From the NCBI GenBank assembly GCA_036393835.1, contig DASWGI010000074.1, positions 1 through 13,030 of the forward strand: 13,030 bases of DNA, read 5' to 3'. Every line of letters begins with the position of its first letter. Within the stretch, counting starts at the first letter, position 1. This document shows, in pieces, positions 6,925 to 13,030 of this stretch. The notes below the pieces were generated by a model. The model did not search any database. It saw only the letters and a list, made by a program, of their open reading frames with translations, and had not been told where the DNA came from. The DNA comes from VBKO01 sp036393835. Lineage in GTDB: Bacteria > Myxococcota > Myxococcia > Myxococcales > 40CM-4-68-19. Both the position numbers and the translations under genes were made by a program.

Positions 6925-6926
6925 CG

Positions 6927-8081
6927 ATGCGGGTCGCGCTTGCCCTGCTCCTTTGCTGCGCCTGCAGGACGCCGGCCAGACCGCCCCCTCCCAGCGAAGA
7001 CGAGCTCGACTTCCACCGCCGCGCCCTGGTGGTCGATACGCACTCCGACGTGACCGAGGCGGTCCGCTACGAGCAGTACGACCTGGGCGTCCTGCACCAG
7101 GATCACCACCAGGACATCCCGCGCATGCGCCAGGGCGGCCTTTCGGCCGAGTTCCTGTCCATCTTCGTGCAGCCGGGCAGGTTCCGCGCCGAGCAGTTCT
7201 TCGACGAGGCGCAGACGCAGATCGACGCGGTGCGAAAGGCGGTGGCGGCCCACCCAGCGGAGCTGGCGCTGGCGCGCACCGCCCGGGAGGTCCGCGACAA
7301 CGCGCGGCGCGGGCTGATCAGCGTCCTGCTCGGGGTCGAGGGAGCGCACATGCTGCTCCCCGGGACCGAGGAGGAGCAGCTCGACCACCTGCGCGTCTTC
7401 GCCTTCCAGGGTGTGCGCTACCTCACGTTGACCTGGGCGAGCTCGAACCCGGTCGGTGGCTCGTCCGGCGACGACGGCGAGACGCAGGGGCTCACGGGCC
7501 TCGGCCGCCGGGTGATCGCGGAGATGGAGAAGCTCGGTGTGATGGTCGATCTCGCCCACGCCTCGGACCCGCTCTTCTGGGACGCGCTGCGGGCGGTGAC
7601 CAAGCCAGTGCTGGTCTCGCACTCCTCGTCTCGCGCCCTCGCGAACCACCCGCGCAACCTGACCGACGCGCAGCTCAAGGCCGTGGCGCGCAACGGGGGC
7701 GCCGTGTGCGTGAACTTCTCCCGTGGGTTCCTGGACGATGACTTCCGCAAAGCCGCACTGCCCGTGGCGAATCGGACCAGGGACCTGCGCACCTCCGACC
7801 GCCGCAAGGCGTTCCAGGCCGCCAACCTGCCCGACGTCCCGGTCTCGCGGCTCATCGATCACATCGAGCACATGGTGGCGGTGGCCGGCGCGGACCACGT
7901 CTGCCTCGGCTCCGATTTCGACGGCGTCCCGATGGTCCCCTCGGGCCTGGAGGACGTCAGCAAGCTGCCCGTCATCACCTCCGAGCTCCTCCGCCGCGGC
8001 ATGCCCCGCCCCGACATCGAGAAGGTCCTCGGCCTCAACGTCCTGCGGGTCCTCGAAGCCACCGAGGTACGGACCAAATGA
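6927..8081 (+). CDS. Membrane dipeptidase, peptidase family M19 (renal dipeptidase type)
   Basis: A zinc dipeptidase of the amidohydrolase fold that cleaves dipeptides, in some members with D-amino acids or beta-lactam-like bonds. In 384 residues the metal ligands are all present: His39 and Asp41 in DTHSD, Glu138 in GVEGAH, His211 in DLAH and His232 in SHSSSR. GSDFDG (328-333) supplies the conserved active-site Asp. The N-terminus is short and hydrophobic with Cys10, Cys11 and Cys13, then a Pro-rich linker (14-22). This looks like an export signal, probably of a lipoprotein, but the lipobox is non-canonical (C-C-A-C). The ATG at 6927 gives this signal. The gene stands alone on its strand, divergent from selA and convergent with the transglycosylase. 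A role in peptide scavenging or wall-peptide turnover is inference. Confidence 0.93.
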   Translation: MRVALALLLCCACRTPARPPPPSEDELDFHRRALVVDTHSDVTEAVRYEQYDLGVLHQDHHQDIPRMRQGGLSAEFLSIFVQPGRFRAEQFFDEAQTQIDAVRKAVAAHPAELALARTAREVRDNARRGLISVLLGVEGAHMLLPGTEEEQLDHLRVFAFQGVRYLTLTWASSNPVGGSSGDDGETQGLTGLGRRVIAEMEKLGVMVDLAHASDPLFWDALRAVTKPVLVSHSSSRALANHPRNLTDAQLKAVARNGGAVCVNFSRGFLDDDFRKAALPVANRTRDLRTSDRRKAFQAANLPDVPVSRLIDHIEHMVAVAGADHVCLGSDFDGVPMVPSGLEDVSKLPVITSELLRRGMPRPDIEKVLGLNVLRVLEATEVRTK

Positions 8082-8083
8082 CG

Positions 8084-8164
8084 AACGCGGAGACGCTGAG
8101 GCGCGGAGATTGAGTGGTTGAAGACCAAGAACTCCGCGTCTCCGCGCCTCCGCGTTGATCTTTT
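8084..8164 (+). terminator. Long imperfect hairpin between convergent genes
   Basis: Two 25-base arms (8084-8108 and 8132-8156) match in inverted orientation at 22 of 25 positions, around a 23-base loop; one mismatch would be a G-U pair in RNA. TTTT follows at 8161-8164, so on the plus strand it resembles a terminator for the dipeptidase gene. The minus-strand side has no T-run, so termination of the opposing transglycosylase transcript is less certain. The arms are built from CGCGGAG/CTCCGCG units, which also suggests a dispersed repeat element. Confidence 0.6.
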
Positions 8165-8175
8165 AGACCCTGACT

Positions 8176-10734
8176 TCAGGCGCCGCGGCGTGGATCGCGG
8201 GTATCGCGGCTGCCCTGTTTGGGCTTTTCGGGGGTGGCGAGTTCCTGGCCGAGTTGGGGGGCGCGGGAGGTGCCGGAGCCGTAGAGGTATTGGTAGGCGG
8301 CGAAGCTGCGCAGGCAACGCTTCACGTAGGCGCGCGTCTCGTCGAGCGGGATCTCCTCGACGAAGGCGTCGAGAGGCAGCGCGCCGCGCGCTTTCATCCA
8401 CCCCGCCACCGCCCCCGGGCCGGCATTGTACGAGGCGAGCGCCAGCGCCGGGTGGTGGAACCGCCGGTACATCTGACCCAGGTACGTAGCGCCGATGCGG
8501 ATGTTCACCTCGGGGTCGACCAGCTGCCCGGTGGTGTAGCCGCGCAGCTTCAGGCGCTGCGCGATCTCTCGGGCAGTCGACGGCATCAGCTGCGTCAGGC
8601 CCAGAGCGCCCGCCGAGGACAGGGCCGCCGGATCGAGCGCGCTCTCCTCGCGCATCAGGGCCTGCAAGAGGTCGGCGGGGATTGAGGCGTACTGCGCCGC
8701 CTTGGCGATCTGCTCGCGGAAGGCGAGCGGGTACGCCAGCCCCGCGGCCCGCAGGGCAAGGGGCTCGGAGGTCCGCCGGAGCAGCCCGCGCAGCTCGGTG
8801 CGGATGAGCGCGTGCGCGTTGCGCAGGTCGCCGGCGCGCGCGGAGAGGTCCGCCAGGAGCACCAGCGCCTCCTCGCCTTCCAGCCCGAGCGCGCGGGCGG
8901 GAGCGCGGTCCACCGCGAGCAGCTCGCGCGCGGCTTCCGGCCTCATGCCCAGCCGCAGGAGCTCGATCGCGGCGAGCAGGTGCGGATCGCGCGCCAGCGC
9001 GCCGGCCCGCAGCGGCGCGCGCGAGCGCAGCATCGCGGCGATGCGCGGAGTCTCCTCCTCCTCGAGGGCGTGGAGCCGCTCCGGATCGAGCTGCGCGAGC
9101 CGGCCCCGCGCCAGCAACCCGTGGTAGGTGAGCGGCCGCAGCTCGACCAGCCAGATCAGATCGGCCCGGGCGGCCTCGCGCGAGGCGGCGCGCGCGGCGT
9201 CGCTCTCGGCGCCGTCCGGCTCGAGCAGCGCGCGGGCGCGCCAGTACCGGGCGCGCTCCTCCTCGGCGCCGTCGACGTCGGGATGCGCCGCCAGCTCGTC
9301 GAGGAAGATCACGCCCTGGCGCGGGTGGCCTTGGGCGAAATGCGACCAGAAGAGCCGGAACTGCGCCTCGGTGCGCAGATCGCTGTCGGGATGGTGCTCG
9401 ACGATGTCGAGCAGGAACCCGCGCTCCCCCGCGTAGTCCCCCGCGCGCCGCCGCGCCAGCGCCTGCGCGAAGATCGCGTCGTCGGAGAGGGTGGACGCGG
9501 GGAAGTTCCGGTGGAGCGCTTCCCACAGCGAGGCGACCTGCGCGTCCTGCGCCATGGTCTGCAGCTGCGCGAGCAGGTAGAGGGCGCGCGCGCGCAGATC
9601 GGGATCCGCGCAGCGCAGCACCACCGGCGCGAGCGCCGCGCGCGCCTTGCCGTAGTCGCGCTCCTTGCGCAGGGCGCGCCCGCGGTCGAGCCCCGCGCGG
9701 CAGGCGACCGGATCCGCGGGCTCCTGCGGGACGCGCGAGACGTCCTCGGCCGTCGGCTGGTGCTCGACGGGCAGGCCTCCCGGGGCGAGGAGCGACAGCG
9801 CCGCCTTGAGCAGCGCCGCGGGCGTCCGGTCGCCGGGGCAGCCGCCCCGGCAGAGGGAAGGGAGCTTGATGCGCGAGAGCTGGTCGAGCGCCTCGCGGTT
9901 ACGGTGCGCGTCGAGGAGCGTCTCGGCGCGGCGGACCAGCTTTACGGGCGGGATCGGCTCGCCGGGGCCCAGCTGCCGCTCCCTCGCGCGCGCCGAGTCA
10001 GCGGCGGGCGAGAGCGGGTGATCCAGCCAGGCGGCGCGCCAGTGCGCCCGCGCCTTCTCCTTGGCGCCCGCGGCGAGCTGCGCGTCGCCGGCGAGGAGAT
10101 GGGCGGTCGCGACGTCGGCGCGCACCTTGCCGCTGAAGATCGGCTCCAGCACTTCCTCGACCTGCGCCGCGAGGCGCGGCCCGGCCACCTGCGCCTTCTG
10201 CAGCTGGCGAACGCGCTCGAGCACCGCCTGGTCGGCATCGACGTACCGGGCCGGGACCTGCGCGAGCAGCCGATCGGCCGCGGCCGCCTCTCCGCCGTCG
10301 ATGGCGCACAAGGCGGCGAGGTGCAGCGCGCGGTCGCCCAGCGGTCCGCCGCCGGCGGCCAGCTCCTCGAAGGCGGCGCGCGCCGCCCGCGGCCGGTCCG
10401 CCGCGCGCAGGGCGAGCGCCCGGAGCCAGCGTGCGGGGACATCCTCCGGCCGTCTGGGGAGGAGCTTCAGCGCCTGGGCGGCGCGTCCCGCCTGCAACGC
10501 GTCCGCGGCCCGCTTCAGCGGCCCCGAGGCGAAGTAGGAGGCCAGCTCGGCCTCGCCGTAGGAGGCGGCGGACGCGGCCTTTCCCTCGGGCTGCGCGGCC
10601 TTTCCCTCGGGCTGCGCGGCCTTTGCCTCGGGCTGCGCGGCCTCCTCCTCGGGCTGCGCGGCATCTTCCGCGCGCAGCGGAGCCGTGCCGAGCGACACCA
10701 GGGCAAGCAGCAGGACCGTTCTGGAGACGGGCAT
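8176..10734 (-). CDS. slt: Periplasmic soluble lytic transglycosylase, Slt type
   Basis: Cleaves the MurNAc-GlcNAc bond of peptidoglycan with formation of a 1,6-anhydro end. The 852-residue protein is longer than E. coli Slt70 (~645). Order: a signal peptide (1-22, cut expected after LRA), a low-complexity linker with four AAQPExx heptads (25-52), a long Ala/Arg/Leu-rich helical region with TPR-like repeats (about 60-670), and a C-terminal SLT domain. The catalytic Glu697 lies in the ES motif of MREESALDP, followed by GALGLTQLMPSTA and ASYNAGPGAV, the three family motifs. The start at 10734 is chosen because it begins the signal peptide; an upstream ATG at 10821 would bury it. No Shine-Dalgarno sequence is seen; a TACCTT lies 12 bases upstream. 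The extra length is in the helical part, which may bind partner proteins. Confidence 0.93.
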   Translation of the reverse strand: MPVSRTVLLLALVSLGTAPLRAEDAAQPEEEAAQPEAKAAQPEGKAAQPEGKAASAASYGEAELASYFASGPLKRAADALQAGRAAQALKLLPRRPEDVPARWLRALALRAADRPRAARAAFEELAAGGGPLGDRALHLAALCAIDGGEAAAADRLLAQVPARYVDADQAVLERVRQLQKAQVAGPRLAAQVEEVLEPIFSGKVRADVATAHLLAGDAQLAAGAKEKARAHWRAAWLDHPLSPAADSARARERQLGPGEPIPPVKLVRRAETLLDAHRNREALDQLSRIKLPSLCRGGCPGDRTPAALLKAALSLLAPGGLPVEHQPTAEDVSRVPQEPADPVACRAGLDRGRALRKERDYGKARAALAPVVLRCADPDLRARALYLLAQLQTMAQDAQVASLWEALHRNFPASTLSDDAIFAQALARRRAGDYAGERGFLLDIVEHHPDSDLRTEAQFRLFWSHFAQGHPRQGVIFLDELAAHPDVDGAEEERARYWRARALLEPDGAESDAARAASREAARADLIWLVELRPLTYHGLLARGRLAQLDPERLHALEEEETPRIAAMLRSRAPLRAGALARDPHLLAAIELLRLGMRPEAARELLAVDRAPARALGLEGEEALVLLADLSARAGDLRNAHALIRTELRGLLRRTSEPLALRAAGLAYPLAFREQIAKAAQYASIPADLLQALMREESALDPAALSSAGALGLTQLMPSTAREIAQRLKLRGYTTGQLVDPEVNIRIGATYLGQMYRRFHHPALALASYNAGPGAVAGWMKARGALPLDAFVEEIPLDETRAYVKRCLRSFAAYQYLYGSGTSRAPQLGQELATPEKPKQGSRDTRDPRRGA
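10574..10657 (-). repeat. Four 21-base tandem repeats in the transglycosylase gene
   Basis: Four in-frame 21-base units (10574-10594, 10595-10615, 10616-10636, 10637-10657). The first two are identical, the third differs from them by one base and the fourth by a few. They encode the AAQPE[EAG][EK] heptads just after the signal peptide. The near-identity suggests recent duplication and possible copy-number variation between strains. Confidence 0.9.
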
Positions 10735-10746
10735 GGCGCGTTCAGG

Positions 10747-10752
10747 AAGGTA
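10747..10752 (-). promoter_or_regulatory. Candidate -10 of the transglycosylase gene
   Basis: TACCTT on the minus strand ends 12 bases before the ATG at 10734. A start about 7 bases downstream of the hexamer would leave a leader of only some 5 bases. No convincing -35 is seen. Confidence 0.3.
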
Positions 10753-10770
10753 GGGAACTGTGGCACCCGC

Positions 10771-10814
10771 GCAGGGCGGAGTCCAGTTCGGGAACCGCGC
10801 GCGCAACGCCCTGC
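10771..10814. promoter_or_regulatory. 8-base inverted repeat in the divergent promoter region
   Basis: GCAGGGCG (10771-10778) and its exact reverse complement (10807-10814) are separated by 28 bases in the 125-base gap between the transglycosylase and kinase starts. It could be a two-site operator for both genes. Short GC-rich inverted repeats also occur by chance here. Confidence 0.2.
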
Positions 10815-10823
10815 ATTCCACGA

Positions 10824-10852
10824 CTGAACGCGGCGCACCCGCGTGTTACCCT
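10824..10852 (+). promoter_or_regulatory. Candidate leaderless promoter of the histidine kinase gene
   Basis: CTGAAC (10824-10829, 3 of 6 to TTGACA), a 17-base spacer, then TACCCT (10847-10852) preceded by TGT, an extended -10 (TGn). Seven bases separate it from the GTG at 10860, so transcription would begin at the start codon. No usable Shine-Dalgarno sequence is present, because GGAA is only 2 to 3 bases from the GTG. Confidence 0.5.
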
Positions 10853-10859
10853 CGGAAGC

Positions 10860-13030
10860 GTGGACGCAAGGACACAGAGCGCGCTGCTCGCGGCCATCGT
10901 CACCCTGGCGCTGGCGGTGGCGATGCTGCTGCGCAAGGGCCGCACGCGCCTGTGGACCGCATTCGCGCTCCTGAACGTCGCGCTGCTCGTCTACGAATTG
11001 GGCGACTTCCTCGCCGGCGTCCTGCACGTCGCCTGGCCGCTGCGGCTCACGCTGGTCGCGGCCGGATTCGTGCCCAGCGCCGTGCTCGGCTTCCTGGTCG
11101 AGTTCCAGGGCGACGCCGGCCGCGGGCTCGGCCTGCGGCGGCTGGGCACCGCCTCCGGCCTGGTGACCCTGGCCCTGGCGGTCTCGCCTATCGCGCTGCA
11201 TCCCTGGGTGCGCATCACCGTCGCCAGCGCGGTCTTCCTGCAGCTCACCGCGGCCGTCTCGCTCCTCTACGCGCGCATGCGCCGCGCCGCCAGCCGCACG
11301 GAACGCGCCCGACTCTTCTACCTGTGGGTCGGCGCCGCGCTGTGCGTCGGCCTCACCTTCGGCGAGCTGCTCATCCAGCTCGCCGGGTGGCCGCCGCCGC
11401 CGTTCGCCAACGTGGCGCTGACGATCTACCTCTACTTCCTCTCGCAGACGATCCAGCGCCACCGGTTGCTCGATCTGAACGAGCTGCTCGGGAAGATCGT
11501 CGTGCTCGCCAGCGTCGGGCTGGTGCTGGCCGCCATCTACGGGCTCCTGGTGCGGTGGACCGGCGGGGGGAGCACCGGGCTCTTCCTCTTCAACACGCTG
11601 GTGGCCTCGTTCGTGATCCTCATCCTCTTCGAGCCGCTCAAGGCCAAGGTCGAGGAGCGCGTGCTGGCGATCTTCTTCGCCGAGCGGTTCCAGCTGGTGC
11701 AGGCGCTGCAGACGCTGCGCACGCGGATGGCGAGCGTGGTCGACGTCCGGCGGCTCGGTCAGGTGATGCTGGACGGGATCTACGAGACGCGGCGCGTGAC
11801 GCACGCGTCCTTGTACCTGCTCAGCGACGACGGGCTCGGGTACCGGCGCCTCGACCACCGCGGACCCGCGCCCGCCCCGTACATCGACGCGGCCACCGCT
11901 CGCGGGCTGGTGCAGAGCGCTCAAGCCGGCCAGAAGGCGCAGCTGGTCGAGCTGGTGGAGCGGAGGCTCGCCGAGCTCCGGCAGCTCCTCCCCGACGAGG
12001 AAGAGAGCCGGGCGCCGGCCGAGCGCGACCCCCGCGCGGAGGCGCTCGCGGAAGAGCGCTCGCGCCTCTCGGAGCTGGGCGCGGCGATGGCCGCGATGCG
12101 CGCGGGCGTGACCATCCCGCTGGTCGCCGGGCAACGCGTGGTCGGGTTCCTCTGCCTGCTCGACGACCGGGTGCCGGAGGCGTTCGCTTCCGACGAGCTG
12201 GCCGCCATGCTGCAGGTGGGCGAGCAGGCCGCGATCACCATCGAGAACAGCCGGCTCTACGAGCGCATGAAGGAGCGCGACCGCCTCGCCGCGCTGGGCG
12301 AGATGGCGGCCGGGCTTGCGCACGAGATCCGCAACCCGCTGGGCGCCATCAAGGGCGCCGCGCAGTACCTCGACCCGGCGTCGCTGCGCGAGGGCGACGC
12401 GGAGATCCTGCAGATCATCGTCGAGGAGGTGAACCGCCTCGACGGCGTGGTGGCCCAGTTCCTCGACTACTCGCGCCCGATGAGCCCCGGTGCGACCGAG
12501 AAGCTGACGCCGACCGACTTGAACGACGTCCTCTCGCGCACGGTGAAGCTCATCGAGGGCTCGCTCCCGCCGAACGTGCGCCTGGAGCTGTCGCTGGAGC
12601 CGGACCTGCCGCGCATCCTGGGCGACGCGGAGCAGCTCAAGCAGGTGTTCATCAACCTGGCGCTCAATGCGGTGCAGGCGATGCCCGACGGCGGGCGCCT
12701 CGCCGTGCGCACCCGAAGGCCCCGGCAGCCGCTCGAGCTCGGGCTTTCCGATGCCTCGCCGCGCTATGCGGCCGACCAGGTCGAGGTCCGCTTCGCGGAC
12801 ACGGGCGCCGGGATCCCGGAAGAGGCGAAGGACCGCATCTTCATCCCCTTCTATACGACCAAGTCCAAGGGCACCGGGCTGGGCCTGGCCATCTCGCAGC
12901 GGATCGTGAAGGCGCACGGCGGCAGCATCGAGGTGCAGAGCCGCCTCGGCGAGGGCAGCGAGTTCATCCTCCGCTTCCCGTCCGCCACTGCGGTCGACGC
13001 GGCCGGCCGCCTCGGCCTCACCCCGACCCC
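10860..13030 (+). CDS. Membrane sensor histidine kinase, multi-TM and GAF (3' end outside window)
   Basis: Open from the GTG at 10860 to the window edge (723 codons, no stop). The first ~260 residues form about eight or nine hydrophobic helices (among them roughly 8-26, 33-55, 62-83, 213-232 and 240-258), an integral-membrane sensor. A GAF domain follows (about 290-465, with HASLYLLSDDG at 315-325 and VTIPLVAGQRVVGFLCLLDD at 417-436). The HisKA phosphoacceptor is His488 in LAHEIRNPLGAIKG. The ATP-binding domain has Asn603 in the N box, DTGAGIP starting at Asp647 and GTGLGLA (671-677), so it is catalytically intact. The H-box type is that of NtrB/PrsK-like kinases that often partner NtrC-type regulators; such a partner may lie just beyond 13030. 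The GTG start is supported by the extended -10 exactly 7 bases upstream. Ligand and output are unknown. Confidence 0.92.
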   Translation, partial: MDARTQSALLAAIVTLALAVAMLLRKGRTRLWTAFALLNVALLVYELGDFLAGVLHVAWPLRLTLVAAGFVPSAVLGFLVEFQGDAGRGLGLRRLGTASGLVTLALAVSPIALHPWVRITVASAVFLQLTAAVSLLYARMRRAASRTERARLFYLWVGAALCVGLTFGELLIQLAGWPPPPFANVALTIYLYFLSQTIQRHRLLDLNELLGKIVVLASVGLVLAAIYGLLVRWTGGGSTGLFLFNTLVASFVILILFEPLKAKVEERVLAIFFAERFQLVQALQTLRTRMASVVDVRRLGQVMLDGIYETRRVTHASLYLLSDDGLGYRRLDHRGPAPAPYIDAATARGLVQSAQAGQKAQLVELVERRLAELRQLLPDEEESRAPAERDPRAEALAEERSRLSELGAAMAAMRAGVTIPLVAGQRVVGFLCLLDDRVPEAFASDELAAMLQVGEQAAITIENSRLYERMKERDRLAALGEMAAGLAHEIRNPLGAIKGAAQYLDPASLREGDAEILQIIVEEVNRLDGVVAQFLDYSRPMSPGATEKLTPTDLNDVLSRTVKLIEGSLPPNVRLELSLEPDLPRILGDAEQLKQVFINLALNAVQAMPDGGRLAVRTRRPRQPLELGLSDASPRYAADQVEVRFADTGAGIPEEAKDRIFIPFYTTKSKGTGLGLAISQRIVKAHGGSIEVQSRLGEGSEFILRFPSATAVDAAGRLGLTPT

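Noticed and set aside
4759..7053. 764-codon open frame on the plus strand across the HNH and selA genes
   Set aside because: It is antisense to two well-supported genes and runs across their boundary, with no recognisable domain.
10786..10795. GTTCGGGAAC in the divergent promoter region as a LexA-type operator
   Set aside because: The four-base arms and spacing do not match known LexA boxes, and dyads this short are common by chance.
10735..10821. Longer transglycosylase start at the upstream ATG (10821)
   Set aside because: It would put 29 residues before an obvious signal peptide and extend through the candidate -10.
8812..10827. 671-codon open frame on the plus strand across the transglycosylase gene
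   Set aside because: It is the antisense shadow of the transglycosylase coding region. Its GLSLGLRG-type repeats only mirror the 21-base tandem repeat.
10515..12917. 800-codon open frame on the minus strand across the kinase gene
   Set aside because: It is the antisense shadow of a clear histidine kinase with all catalytic motifs. Long antisense frames are expected in very GC-rich DNA; this one is full of Arg, His and Gln and has no domain.
1..13030. CRISPR array, tRNA, rRNA, insertion sequence or defence island
   Set aside because: I found no regularly spaced repeats, no tRNA-like cloverleaf, no transposase or integrase motif, and no defence-type gene cluster by reading both strands.

Overview
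This window is very GC-rich, with G or C at almost every third codon position, tightly packed genes and many long spurious antisense reading frames. The gene types suggest a myxobacterium-like member of the Myxococcota (for example, the Anaeromyxobacter side of the group): a selA, a heteromeric acetyl-CoA carboxylase subunit, a bacterial Rsm22, a widely conserved HNH protein and a multi-TM/GAF histidine kinase. That placement is inference from style and content; no phylogenetic marker was compared. I see no tRNA, rRNA, CRISPR array, insertion sequence or phage gene.

Layout. Positions 1-371 hold no gene I can support. From 4756 down to 372 on the minus strand runs a compact five-gene unit: a small uncharacterised protein (89 aa), an RluD-type 23S rRNA pseudouridine synthase, an Rsm22/METTL17-family protein with a four-cysteine signature, the tRNA A37 prenyltransferase MiaA, and AccA. 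Stops and starts overlap by 4 bases at miaA and accA (ATGA), and one possible rluD start overlaps the same way (GTGA). A second minus-strand unit (6870 to 4831) is selA followed by an HNH-fold protein; the HNH Shine-Dalgarno sequence lies in the last codons of selA. Divergent from selA, on the plus strand (6927-8081), is a probably exported M19-family membrane dipeptidase. It converges on a large periplasmic Slt-type lytic transglycosylase (minus, 10734 to 8176); a long imperfect inverted repeat lies between the two stops. Divergent from the transglycosylase is a membrane histidine kinase (plus, from 10860), still open at the right edge.

How the genes relate. Four of the ten genes act on RNA or the translation apparatus (rluD, the Rsm22 homologue, miaA, selA). 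Two act on peptidoglycan or short peptides (transglycosylase, dipeptidase). The kinase is a sensor whose response regulator is not in view.

The most interesting non-coding signal is at the 5' ends of the transcription units. Three first genes have a TAnnnT -10-like hexamer 6 or 7 bases before the start codon and no Shine-Dalgarno sequence, which predicts leaderless mRNAs; selA has a weaker version. The internal genes miaA and the HNH gene have recognisable Shine-Dalgarno sequences instead. I see no clear new multi-gene system: this is mostly core chromosome with several details worth checking.
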